Shown: positions 54,703 through 64,000 of the stretch, piece after piece | Numbering within the stretch: the stretch's first letter is position 1 | Layout: the number at the start of each line of letters is the position of its first letter | Source of the DNA: Aphanomyces cochlioides | Taxonomy: Eukaryota; Oomycota; Saprolegniomycetes; Saprolegniales; Verrucalvaceae | NCBI GenBank assembly: GCA_019828595.1 | Contig: JAHQRK010000014.1 | Coordinates: 1,054,001-1,118,000 of the forward strand | Reading direction: 5' to 3' | Length of the DNA: 64,000 bases | Position numbers and translations under genes: made by a program | Notes under the pieces: generated by a model | What the model saw: the letters and a program-made list of their open reading frames with translations, nothing else | What the model was told of the DNA's origin: nothing | The model's database searches: none

Positions 54703-55569
54703 TTACAGTCGACTAGATGGAGGTGGCGGAATGCACGCAGTCCATGCTACGATGGCTTGCGCGAGCTCTGCTGCTCGAGTTCGTTGGATATTGTGGCCAC
54801 CTCCGTCGAACTCGATCTTGACAGCTGGTTTGAGCACTGCAGTGATTTCATCACTGATGGCCTTCTCGACAACCTTATCGTTTCGCGCCGTGGCCTGAAA
54901 GACTGGTAGCTTGGAGCTATAGATGGACTCGGCGCAAGTTTTTATGCCCGAGAAGTCGATGGATCCGCCACGTTGATACATGTATGTCGATTCTTCTAAG
55001 GTCACCTTGGGGGACAAACCAACCACGTAGATTGCCATGACGTGCAAGATGCGCATTATGAAAAATCGAGTGAAAGGCGACAGGACAAGCAGCTGACATA
55101 AAAAGCGATTGAACCAGTATGGTCTTGTGCGTTTGTGTGGGCGGAATCCACACGAACTGAAGAGAGCGAGACCGACCAACGAGTCAAAGTTGCCTCGAGC
55201 AGCGACGTTCATGACGGTGCCGCCACCAAACGAGTGACCGACGAGGATGAAACGCCAGCGGGAATTCCTCGCTTCAAATATGCGAAGAACTTCGATGACG
55301 GTGTCAATGAGACGATTCTCAGTGAGCTTTTCACCTCCTGCTGCTTCAGCGCTTGTGCGTCCATTCCCGGGGAGGTCCAGCGCAATCACGTTGAAATCGT
55401 CATGCACGAGCAATGGCGAGAGATCTTGAAAGTCTTCATGGGAGCCAGCACCGCCGTGGACCATAATGTAGCTACTGAGAGCATCGACAGCACCATATCG
55501 ACCATACCAGATATCATGGCCATTTTTCAGCGACACTTTGTCCATAACTTTGGTCCCGACAGTCATCAC
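54703..55569 (-). CDS. Alpha/beta hydrolase array copy 4, intact
   Basis: The frame is 288 aa, convergent with copy 3 (the stops lie 91 bp apart). It shows MVHGGAGSHEDF, LDLPGNGRTSAEAAGGEKLT, VGHSFGGGTVMN (Ser nucleophile), ATARNDKVVEKAIS (Asp) and DGGGHNIQRTR (His). The C-terminus is PPPPSSRL rather than the usual AxSQA. It is clearly diverged from copies 2 and 3, about 60-65% identical by eye. No lesion is present. The initiator could be either of two adjacent ATG codons (MMTVG). Confidence 0.86.
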   Translation of the reverse strand: MMTVGTKVMDKVSLKNGHDIWYGRYGAVDALSSYIMVHGGAGSHEDFQDLSPLLVHDDFNVIALDLPGNGRTSAEAAGGEKLTENRLIDTVIEVLRIFEARNSRWRFILVGHSFGGGTVMNVAARGNFDSLVGLALFSSCGFRPHKRTRPYWFNRFLCQLLVLSPFTRFFIMRILHVMAIYVVGLSPKVTLEESTYMYQRGGSIDFSGIKTCAESIYSSKLPVFQATARNDKVVEKAISDEITAVLKPAVKIEFDGGGHNIQRTRAAELAQAIVAWTACIPPPPSSRL

Positions 55570-55709
55570 CAGTGGTTGGGATGCAACAAGTGCAAATGAT
55601 TCATGGCGCGATGCAGTACACTGTACTTGTTATCTCGATGCGTTCGTGCTCGTGCATCAAATGTTCGGAACGGGCAACCATTCAGAAGATTCCTTCTAAG
55701 TAGTTTTCT

Positions 55710-55757
55710 TCCAAGAGCTAACAAGTCCAAGAGCTAACAAGTCCAAGAGCTAACAAG
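55710..55757. repeat. Three tandem copies of a 16-bp unit
   Basis: TCCAAGAGCTAACAAG is repeated three times exactly, in the shared upstream region between divergent-side hydrolase copies 4 and 5. It could be a simple slippage repeat; a regulatory role is not shown. Confidence 0.9.
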
Positions 55758-56047
55758 TCGACCGAGGAGAGCGCTGTCCGTGAGGGTATAAAGCAGTCCC
55801 CGGGGGATGCGCGGGCTCTGAATGAGTGCCAAGGAAGGACGAACGACAGATTTGCGATTGCACAGTCTAGCTTGGAATAACATCTTCCATCTGATGTCAT
55901 TCGTGCTTCATTTCAAGCTAGCTCCCATCCGAGAAGATGCTATTAAAAGCTCTCCAAACGGAGATCCAAGTGGTGTTGCTTTCAAGGGGAGGAATGACCA
56001 CGCATGTGCATTCGTTGTCGTTTGCTGTGACTCAATCCAAAGCGATT

Positions 56048-56904
56048 CTATGTGCGCCCGACTTGAGATAGCACGGTGGTCGCAGTCCATTCCATCATGG
56101 CTTGCGCGAGCTCTGTCGCTCGAGTTCGTTGGATATTGTGGCCGCCTCGGTCGAACTCCATCTTGACATTGGGCTTCAAAACGGCACTGAGTTCATCGCT
56201 GATGGCCTTCTCGACAATTTGATCGTTTCGCGCCGTGGCGTGGAAGACTGGGAGCTTGGAGCCATGGATGAACTCTGCACACGTCTTGTTGCTTGGAAAG
56301 TCGATGGATCCACCACGTTGATACATAAAAGTTGTTTTTTGCATGGTCAGCTTTGGAGATAGACGGACAATATGGATCGCGACGAAATGCAAAATGTACA
56401 TCATGATGAATCGAGTAATGGGCGAGACGACAAGCAGTTGACACAAGAAATAGTTGAGCCAGTATGGCCTGCCAATGCGGTGAGGTCGAAAGCCACACGA
56501 GTTGAAGAGAGCAAGACCGATCAACGAGTCAAATTTGCCTCGTGCGACCACGTGCATGGCTGTGCCGCCACCAAACGAGTGACCGACGAGGAGAAAACGC
56601 CAGCGGGAATCTCTTCCTTCAAAGATGCGAATGACTTCAATGATCGTGTCCACCAGCCGATTCTCTGTGAGCTTGTCGCCTCAGCAATTGTGCGGCCACT
56701 TCCTGGAAGGTCGAGAGCAATCACATTGAAATTGTCCTGCACGAGCAATGGCGAGAGGTCCTTGAAGTCTTCATGGGAGCCAGCACCACCGTGGACAAAG
56801 ACGTAGCTGTAACACACGTCGGCAGAGCCATACAAGCCAAACCAGACATCGTAGCCATTCTTCAGCGTCGCTTTGTCCATCACTTTTGCAACTTGAGCTG
56901 CCAT
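56048..56904 (-). pseudogene. Alpha/beta hydrolase array copy 5, frameshift
   Basis: From the ATG at 56904 (MAAQVAKVMDKATLKNGYDV) through FVHGGAGSHEDF and LDLPGSGRTIAEA the frame is good. Then the reading shifts near 56680: paralogues have AEAAGGDKLTENRLV, here GAGGCGACAAGCTCAC joins AEA directly to the GDKLTENRLVDT codons with seven or eight bases lost. From MDTIIEVIRIFEGRDSRWRF on, the second frame is open with GHSFGGGTAMH, ATARNDQIVEKAIS and RGGHNIQRTR to the stop at 56048. The triad would be complete if the frame were continuous, so the lesion is recent. Confidence 0.83.
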
Positions 56905-58367
56905 CTTCTGTGCTTAGAATGTGAAATCTCAAAATGATGGAGTCGTGACGCATGGCGCAGGATGAAAAGTTGAATCTTCGCGGGAATCGCGCTTGTTCAT
57001 CGAAATTCACCGAAAGATCAGCCCAGATTCGATATTTTTGCTCCAACTGTACTCGTGACGACGTTGCCGCGCGTCTGTCTTCTCTGTGGGTAGACCGGAA
57101 TGCACCAACTCCTCCAAGCAGCGTTGCATAACTTTCCATGCACGCTAGTCATCGTCGTTCACCTTGACAACAGTTGTGACAACCACGTGGACTAACTTGT
57201 TGCTTCTTCGCTTTCACAGCCATGTTCATCACTTTTCATGGACTTTCGCAGTCATGACGGTGGCCTCTCATCCTTGTGGAGAGGGACGTTGATGCAACTT
57301 GTCCACGACAATTACATTCGACATGATCGGCTTGCCAGATTCAACAGAGTCGCTGGGTGAGTTCTCCAAACGCACGCATTGAAGAGATGAAGCATCCTCG
57401 TGGCGTCATCGTCATTGAAGACATAGACAACCGCAAGAACTCATCCCTGCAATGATTGTGTCGCCGAACTTCTCATTTTAGAGTTTGACGTTGTCCAACA
57501 ACAACCGATCGCCGTGGATGCCCGCAAGTCCTTTTCGATTCACCGCCAAGGAAAGAGCACGCGAGACACCTGGATCGAGGGGGAGGCAAAAAACAAACAA
57601 GAGCTCGAAGACGTTGACACAAAGATCAAGGAACACGAGGAAGATATCATCACATTGACAATCTTCCTGCGGGAATGGACGGTCAGCATTCCCCAACCAA
57701 GTGGAGGCGCCCACTCGCGACAACGCCTCAAAGACCAAGTGATTGTGTTGGTCAGCGAGTTGAAGGAAGCCAAGGCGGAAGTGACGGTGAACAACATTGC
57801 GAATGCATAGCAGCGCTTAATGCCGTCATCAATGCCATCACGTAAACACCTCGAAGATCAAGATGCGGCGGCGGCCAGCGAGCTGATGGAAGCCAAGGCA
57901 GAAGTGACGGCGAAGGACCAGGCGACAACTTAGCTTGAAGACCCGTGGCCAATTAGTCAGTATGAGCTGTGCCTTGACATCTGTGAAGGCACTCGTCAGC
58001 ACCGCCACTTGATCGCGCAGCCAGCTTGTGGCCACCTCTGTCTCTTTCATCAAGCTGGAACATGAACAGAGCTGTTCCAGGGCATTGTCCACCCCGGGCT
58101 TGAGCGATAACAATGAACGCGAATGCCCTTCCCGGAGGCTAGACGTCGATGTCAGGTGAGAATTCTTATTGCGGCTGCCCGACTGGCGTACGTGGTTGAC
58201 TCAAGAGATTGCTTGCTCTGTTCGTAAACACTCCAGCATTTGGAGGAAGCGATTGAAGCCACCGATGCAGTCCAAGTGTGATGCGGATGCTACAACTCAG
58301 CTCAGATCCAACTGTACTTTAAGGAGATCCATCGTCACTTGTCAAATCACCCTCTGGATCCCGTATC
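56905..58367. other. Region between copies 5 and 6 with coiled-coil fragments
   Basis: A plus frame at 57514-57810 (98 aa) reads as a charged coiled coil (KQELEDVDTKIKEHEEDI) and ends LVSELKEAKAEVTVNNIANA. A similar segment SELMEAKAEVTAKDQATT follows at about 57870-57930, so a coiled-coil module was duplicated in tandem here and has decayed. No complete gene is evident. The last 120 bp resemble the leader of copy 8 (60640-60782). Confidence 0.4.
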
Positions 58368-59225
58368 ATGGCTGCGGAAGCCACAAAAGTCATGGACAAA
58401 GTCACGCTGAGCAATGGCCACGACCTCTGCTTTGCATTGTATGGCGCTGCCGATGCTCTCAACACGTTTATTCTTGTCCATGGTGGAGCTGGATCGCATG
58501 AAGACTTCAAATATCTCTCGCCGCTACTCGTACGTGAGAATTTCAACGTGATTGCCGTCGATCTCCCTGGAAGTGGCCGCACAAGCCCAGACGCAGCGGG
58601 CGGTGACAAACTGACCGAAGACCGACTTGTGGAAGCGACAAGCGAGTTTGTACGTAATTTGACCGCTCGTGACGGACGTCGTCGCTTCATCTTTGTTGGC
58701 CATTCCCTCGGAGGCGGCACTTTGATGCAAGTGGCAGCTCGAGGCAAGTTTGACTCTCTCCTTGGTCTCGCCCTCATCAACACGTCGGGCTTTCGACCGC
58801 ACAAAGTTGCCAGGCCATTCTGGTTCTACATGGTGGTGTATGGCTTCCTCGTGTTCTCGTCGATCACGCGATTCTTCACAGTGTACATTGTCCATTGGAT
58901 GGCGATTTACATGATGGGCTTGTCTCCAAAATTGACCAAGAACGACGCAGTCTTCTTGTTTCACCGTGGCGCGACGCTGGATTTCAAGGGTGTGAAGACG
59001 TGTGCTCAATATATCCATGACTCCAAGCTCCCTGTCTTTCACGCGACGGCGAGGAACGATGTCATCGTTGAGAAGGCTATCAGCGATGAAGTCAGTGCGG
59101 TATTGAAACCTGGCGTTAAAATTGAATACGACCGCGGTGGCCATAACATCCAACGCACAAAGGCAGCAGAGCTTGCTCAAGCCATGATCGAATGGGCCAC
59201 TCCTCTCGCTAAACCAAAGGCGTAA
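58368..59225 (+). CDS. Alpha/beta hydrolase array copy 6, intact
   Basis: The gene encodes 285 aa starting MAAEATKVMDKVTLSNGHDL. It shows LVHGGAGSHEDF, VDLPGSGRTSPDAAGGDKLT, VGHSLGGGTLMQ (nucleophile Ser; Leu replaces the Phe seen in copies 1-5), ATARNDVIVEKAIS (Asp) and RGGHNIQRTK (His). The C-terminus is WATPLAKPKA. The GHSLGG form is shared with copies 7 and 8, which suggests two subfamilies in the array. It is single exon, without signal peptide or lesion. The leader upstream of the ATG resembles that of copy 8, which was therefore duplicated with its promoter region. Confidence 0.87.
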   Translation: MAAEATKVMDKVTLSNGHDLCFALYGAADALNTFILVHGGAGSHEDFKYLSPLLVRENFNVIAVDLPGSGRTSPDAAGGDKLTEDRLVEATSEFVRNLTARDGRRRFIFVGHSLGGGTLMQVAARGKFDSLLGLALINTSGFRPHKVARPFWFYMVVYGFLVFSSITRFFTVYIVHWMAIYMMGLSPKLTKNDAVFLFHRGATLDFKGVKTCAQYIHDSKLPVFHATARNDVIVEKAISDEVSAVLKPGVKIEYDRGGHNIQRTKAAELAQAMIEWATPLAKPKA

Positions 59226-59681
59226 ACGAGCTGACTCATGAGTTAACTTTATCAAATACAGCGCACTGTTCAATGAGCATTGGGTGGCATCTCTGAAAGG
59301 CTATGAGAGCAAGCCAGCCTAGCGAACTTTCAAGAAAAGAACTATTTGGGTCATTCTGTCGTGTCCTCAATCGTATTCTGCGCTGACCATGAAAGACGGC
59401 TCACTCGTGATGCCCTCGTGGTCTTCTAGATCGACGTATGAATGGACCAGCTTGAAGAATACGCACAGTACGCTCTGTAGTTTGACATCCCATGGTTGTC
59501 CAACTTGGCGGCAATACTTTTTTGCGTCGAGGATGTTACAAACCGTGTCGTGATCGAATGATAAAAGTAGCTCCGGAATTGAAGCCGATGGCGACGACTG
59601 GACAGACTCTTGAGCTTGACGACAACATGACAATCTCTTTGATCCAAGGTTCGACCTTGCATTCATAATCTTGCTTCGACC
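59226..59681. other. Spacer between copies 6 and 7
   Basis: About 455 bp. Minus-strand frames (59367-59744 and others) overlap copy 7's start and have no recognised motif. No gene is called. Confidence 0.45.
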
Positions 59682-60515
59682 ATGGCAACCAAAGTCTTCG
59701 ACAAAGCGACGTTGAAAAGTGGCTACGATATCTGGTTTTCCCAATGCACTCCACTCGTATATTTTTGTTCATGGAATTGGTGGCTCCCACAAAGAGATTT
59801 CGCCTTTGCTCGTTCGCGACGATTTCAATGTGATTGCATTCGATCTACCTGGAAGTGGTCGGACGACCGTCGAGGCGACAGGAGGTACTGAGGATCGTCT
59901 CGTGGAAGTGATCATCGAAGCAATTGATGTCTTTGCCGCTCGTGACACCCGCCGTCGATTTTTCCTCGTCGGTCATTCTCTCGGTGGTGGCACTGCGATG
60001 CAAGTCGCAGCCAAAGGCAGCTTTCCTTCGATGCTTGGCCTTGCGCTCATTAATTCGTCTGGATTTCGACCGCATGTCGTCACGAGGCCATTCTGGCTCA
60101 ATTGTTTCTTTTACTGCTTATCCTCTCCTCCGTCACTCGATTCTTCATGATGCACTTTGTCCACTTTATTGCAATCTTTATCATGGGCTTCTCGCCAAAG
60201 ATGTCCAAGACTGAAGCTGCCCTGATGTTCCATCGTGGAGCGACGATGAATTATGGCGGTGTCGGAGAATGCGCCGTCGAGATCCACAACTCCCAGCTCC
60301 CGGTGTTTATCGCATCGACACGGAACGACAAGTTTGTTGAGAAAGCCATCCGTGACGAAACTTGTGCAGTCTTGCAACCCACCGTCAGGATTGAGTACGA
60401 AAGAGGCGGCCATAATATCCAAAAGACACGCGCGACCGAGCTTTCCCAAGCATTGGTGGAGTGGGCGATTCCAATCGCGGCATCTCAAGAAAATCCCATC
60501 AAGACGAAAATTTAG
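59682..60515 (+). pseudogene. Alpha/beta hydrolase array copy 7, two or more frameshifts
   Basis: The start MATKVFDKATLKSGYDIWF is normal; then about 11 bases corresponding to ALYGSA are missing and the reading continues in another frame as NALHSYIFVHGIGGSHKE, LDLPGSG-type FDLPGSGRTTVEA, VGHSLGGGTAMQ and SSGFRPHVVTRPFWL. Near 60105 the frame shifts again into LFLLLLILSSVTRFFM, then STRNDKFVEKAIR, RGGHNIQKTR and the stop at 60515. The oxyanion loop reads HGIGG instead of HGGAG. With at least two shifts the gene cannot encode a full enzyme. Confidence 0.83.
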
Positions 60516-60782
60516 GAAGTCTAAAGCACGCAATTGAGTTCTTAAAGGGTTCTTGTCATAACCCATGAAGCTGTTCGACTGACGTGGTTGAATTTGTAGG
60601 CTGCGTGGATTAGTACCGGCAAATAGCTCGTGAAGGCGCCGATTGGAACAACTGACGCAGTCCAAATGTGCTGTCGATGCAATGATCCACGTACATTCAT
60701 CTCTGGTAATTTGGAAGCGTCAACGGTACATCTTCTCCAGGAGTTCCATCGCCACTTGTCGAATTACCGTCTGTACTGTGTC

Positions 60783-61190
60783 ATGGCGGCACAAGCCACA
60801 AAAGTCATGGATAAAGTCACGCTGAGCAATGGCCACGACCTCTGCTTTGCATTGTATGGCACTACCGATGCCCTCAAGACGTTTATTCTTGTCCATGGTG
60901 GAGCTGGATCGCGTGAAGACTTCAAACATCTCTCGCCGCTACTCGTACGTGAGAATTTTAACGTGATTGCCGTCGATCTCCCTGGAAGTGGCCGTACAAG
61001 CCCAGACGCAGCTGGCGGTGACAAACTCTCCGAAGACCGACTTGTGGAAGCGACAAGTGAGTTTGTACGTAATTTGACCGCCCGTGACATGCGTCGTCGC
61101 TTCAACTTTGTTGATCATTCCCTTGGAGGCGGCACTTTTCTGCACACAACATCCAACGGACAAAGGCTGCAGAATTCGCTCAAGCCTTGA
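60783..61190 (+). pseudogene. Alpha/beta hydrolase array copy 8, internal deletion
   Basis: The first 114 codons follow copy 6 closely (MAAQATKVMDKVTLSNGHDL ... RRRFNFVDHSLGGGTF), and the leader upstream is also similar. The nucleophile elbow reads VDHSLGG instead of VGHSLGG. Directly afterwards about 415 bp found in copy 6 are absent: the sequence jumps to the codons for HNIQRTKAAE, but out of frame, ending HTTSNGQRLQNSLKP. The acid residue and cap domain are lost. Confidence 0.83.
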
Positions 61191-61417
61191 TTGACTGGGC
61201 CACTCCCTCACGAAAGCTCACCTGGTATTTATTTCAACTCCAAATCAAAATGATGTGTGGGATTGTTCGTGATTCTCTCGATCATATTCTGTGGTAACCA
61301 CGAGATAAAGCAAACGAACTTTGCTGTCTTGATCGTCCCATGAATCGAGTATTGGTCAGTGGTTTGTTTGTGTACCGATTGTTCGTGCTTCACTCAATGC
61401 TTCATGATGTACCGTTC

Positions 61418-61650
61418 AGTTCCATAACTCCAAGCTCCATGTGGTTATCGTATCAACACGTAACGACAGCTTTGTTGTAATGGCCATCCATGACGAAACT
61501 TGTGCTATTTTGACGCCCAGACAAAGACAAGTGCGATCGAGCGTTGGTGGACGACATCGATTGTGGCATCTCAACAAAACGCGATCAAGGCTGGAATGAA
61601 GGAAGTCTAATGCATGCAGTTGAGTTCCAATAGGCATAACATATACTGAG
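61418..61650 (+). pseudogene. Alpha/beta hydrolase fragment (copy 9)
   Basis: Bases encoding FHNSKLHVVIVSTRNDSFVV and then AIHDETCAILTP align with IHNSQLPVFIASTRNDKFVE of copy 7, and the 3' flank (GGAAGTCTAATGCATGCAGT) also matches that of copy 7. The His motif region is degraded. This is only the 3' third of a copy. Confidence 0.65.
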
Positions 61651-62548
61651 TAATACCGATACCTTTCTTTCAAGGTCATGCCTTGAGAACATCGCCCTTT
61701 GTCGGATTCAGATTCTCCAAGCCTCTTGTAGGGACTTTTGGATTGCTTCAGCCACGTTATTCATTGCAATCATGTTAATCGACACAATGCCCCAAATGTG
61801 ATTTAGGAAGAAAAGCTGGTGAGAGTAAGACCCATTATAAATTCATCTTAACCTTCTAGCTGTCCATCCAAGTACGTACAGTAGTGCATTCCTCTGTTGA
61901 CAATTGGAAAGTACAGAAATAAATTGATTTTCATTGGATAAAACATTGAATAAAGAGATTTGATTGGTTGGATGGTTGATTGGCAATGATGTCGATCCAG
62001 CAACAAACTTGAAGTGCCACAACCCAGCAGCAAACTTGAAGAGGTATACTTGCCTCTCCCTTCCCCGATCGAAGACTGATCGCAGAGTCAACTCTTTACG
62101 ACCAACTCGAGCCATTCGAATTTGCGTCATAAGACAAATATAGACGAGCACTGGATTGTTGATGTGAAATGTTGACCATCAAGACAGTGCCGTCAGCATT
62201 CAATCCAACAGACAAAATCGACTCCTTTGCAAATATTGGGACCAATTCACTCTTCGCGCAAACTTTCTGCATCGGCAAGAAACAAAATTTCATGCTGGCC
62301 AGCGCCATGCAATGCGTTGTTACCCATGCGAATCTCCGATCTCTAAAATGCTGAAGTCCAGTGGTTGCATATGTTTGTCAAAAGGCAGCCGAAGCAATAA
62401 TTACATGCACAGGACGACAATGTCCGAGGTTAACGACCTCTCGAAGATCGCGATGCATGGACGAGAACGTTTAACAACCCCTCGATGATCTCGTCCACTA
62501 TCGTTTGGATCCGACCGACTTGCTGGCATTAATCTTTCTGCCTCGACC

Positions 62549-63318
62549 ATGGCAACCAAATTCATGGACAAATTGACCTTAACCAACGGCCACGACTTGT
62601 GGTTTGCCTTGTACGGCTCTGCTAACGCGCTCCATACGTATGTCCTCATCCATGGGTCGCCTGGGAGTCATGACGATTTCAAGGAGCTTTCGCCTCTGCT
62701 ACTGAGCGACGATGTCAATGTAATTGCCTTGGATCTCCCCGGAAGTGGCCTTACTAGATCTGAAGCAGCGGGAGGTGAGAATCTCTCTGAGGAGCTCCTC
62801 GTCGAAGCCACACGCGAATTCATTCAGATATTGGCTTTGCGTGACCATTAACTCGTCCAGGTTTTCGCCCCCAAGCAGGCCTCAATCCATACTGGATAAA
62901 TTACTTTTTGTTTCAATTGCTCATTCTCTCGCCCATCACGCGCTTCTTTATGGTGCCCATTGTGTATTTTGTGATGATCAAGATCATTGGGCTTTCTCCA
63001 ACTCTCTCAAAACCTCAAGCTGTTTGGATGTTCCATCGCGCCGGAACGATGGATTTTCCACATGTGAAAGAATGTGGAATCTCCATCAAGGAGCAGAAGA
63101 TTCCAGTGTTCCATGCATCGGCGCGAAACGATAGGCTCGTTGAGAAGGCGATCGGAGATGAAATTTGTGCGCTGTTGCAGCCTGCCGTCCGAATTGAGTA
63201 CGACCGAGGCGGACATAATATCCACAGAACAAGAGCACCGGAGCTGGGTGAAGCGATCGCGAAGTGGGCAACGACGATTTCAGCGTCCCAAGGAGATATC
63301 CAGAAAGCTAGTCTTTAA
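62549..63318 (+). pseudogene. Alpha/beta hydrolase array copy 10, nucleophile region deleted
   Basis: The first part, MATKFMDKLTLTNGHDLWFA to REFIQILALRD (with HGSPGSHDDF as oxyanion loop), is followed by His and TAA at about 62849. The next bases ATTAACTCGTCCAGG correspond to the codons for INSSGFRPH of the paralogues, so about 90 bp encoding the whole VGHSxGGG nucleophile elbow have been removed. A second open piece (62908-63318) continues LILSPITRFFM, SARNDRLVEKAIG and RGGHNIHRTR to the stop. It cannot be catalytic even if both parts were made. Confidence 0.85.
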
Positions 63319-64000
63319 CAAGTCCACTTGCATAATCACCACTTGCATACACACATATTCTTCGAGTCTCCGTGATATTCAGCTGCGGGAACAAGTCAAT
63401 GCAACCTCACAGAGCGTTGGGGGACTTTTTGTGAGTTGACGAGGCGTTGAAACTCTTTGATTGACAGCCCAAATCAGCACAGACACTTCAGAATGTGAAA
63501 GAAGCAGACATCGTCATCGAAGAAAGGAAAACTCGCAGCGCTTGATCGCAGGCTCTGGAAGCAATCGAACCAACTCATGGGCAGCAGTTGCGTCGTCCAC
63601 TGGGATTCAACTCGAGTGAACTACCCATGGCATTGGTCTTTTTGCAGATGTGGTTGAATGGGACAAAGTTTATTTCACACTTTTGAAATGTCATTTCTGT
63701 TGGAGATATGGATGATGTACAGTGACATAAATAGTGACATAGTAGTGACATAGTAGTGACATGGGTGTCCATGCAGCGTATCCCGCAGAGACACCAAAAT
63801 TTAACGCAAAGCGCCAATTTTTGGGCGTATCGACAGGTCATCTTGCGCTCATTATACGCCATATCTCATCGAAGGCTCGTCCAATTTCCGTTATTCGAGA
63901 GCCAGAATGTTCGCGACATGTGGCTCTCACACATTAACACCATAATTATTCAATTACACAAGTACTAAATGAGAAATACTTCGTTCAAGTCCAAATTTAT
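63319..64000. other. Right-hand end of the window
   Basis: No gene is supported. A 12-bp period repeat AGTGACATAGT is present at 63722-63762. The last 230 bp are AT-rich. Confidence 0.45.

Noticed and set aside
58524..59273. 249-aa minus-strand open frame
   Set aside because: It is antisense to intact hydrolase copy 6, and similar shadow frames occur opposite the other copies. They arise from codon bias of the real frame.
63722..63762. Short direct repeats that might suggest a CRISPR-like array
   Set aside because: The period is about 12 bp with no spacers; this is a simple microsatellite in a eukaryotic genome.

Overview
The window looks like nuclear DNA of an oomycete, most likely of the Saprolegnia/Aphanomyces lineage. 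The reasons are spliceosomal genes with very short introns (38-46 nt where I could place both ends), an expanded family of coiled-coil proteins resembling the oomycete M96/START-like group, START-FYVE-type zinc-finger fragments, and a mix of eukaryotic DNA transposons. This assignment rests on gene content; no database search was possible. I found no rRNA, CRISPR array or bacterial operon. 

Layout. 2.0-6.0 kb: two paralogous wax-ester-synthase/DGAT-type acyltransferases on the minus strand. 7.9-11.9 kb: an 18-exon P5B-type (ATP13A-like) transport ATPase. 12.5-14.0 kb: a divergent member of the coiled-coil/START-like family; three close relatives follow at 26.2-27.5, 29.3-30.6 and 35.2-36.5 kb, the last one broken. 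14.58-20.78 kb: a decayed Mutator-like element (MULE) with 89-bp terminal inverted repeats and a perfect 9-bp target-site duplication; a dead piggyBac element is nested in it. 21.19-23.27 kb: a pogo-like element with TA duplication, inactivated by a catalytic Asp-to-Asn change and a stop codon. 23.5-25.2 kb: tandem microsomal glutathione S-transferase 3 genes, the second with a stop codon. 31.7-34.1 kb: a PIF/Harbinger element whose transposase is open but whose Myb-like partner gene has a frameshift. 38.8-42.8 kb: a 389-bp MITE, two related small proteins and two FYVE-like zinc-finger fragments. 42.8-44.2 kb: a FAD monooxygenase resembling kynurenine 3-monooxygenase. 46.9-49.2 kb: tandem globin genes, the second a pseudogene. 

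49.8-63.3 kb holds the most striking locus: about ten copies of one alpha/beta-hydrolase gene on both strands. Four have open frames (51.2-52.0, 53.8-54.6, 54.7-55.6, 58.4-59.2 kb). The others were broken independently by a nonsense codon, frameshifts, large internal deletions, and in one case loss of the nucleophile elbow. Two copies form the arms of a 1071-bp, nearly identical inverted duplication around a 1227-bp spacer that carries another MITE. 

The genes do not form one obvious pathway. Lipid acyl transfer, membrane glutathione transferase, a globin, a flavin monooxygenase and a hydrolase array would fit lipid, redox or xenobiotic metabolism, but that link is inference. What unites the window is local gene duplication followed by rapid decay among transposons.
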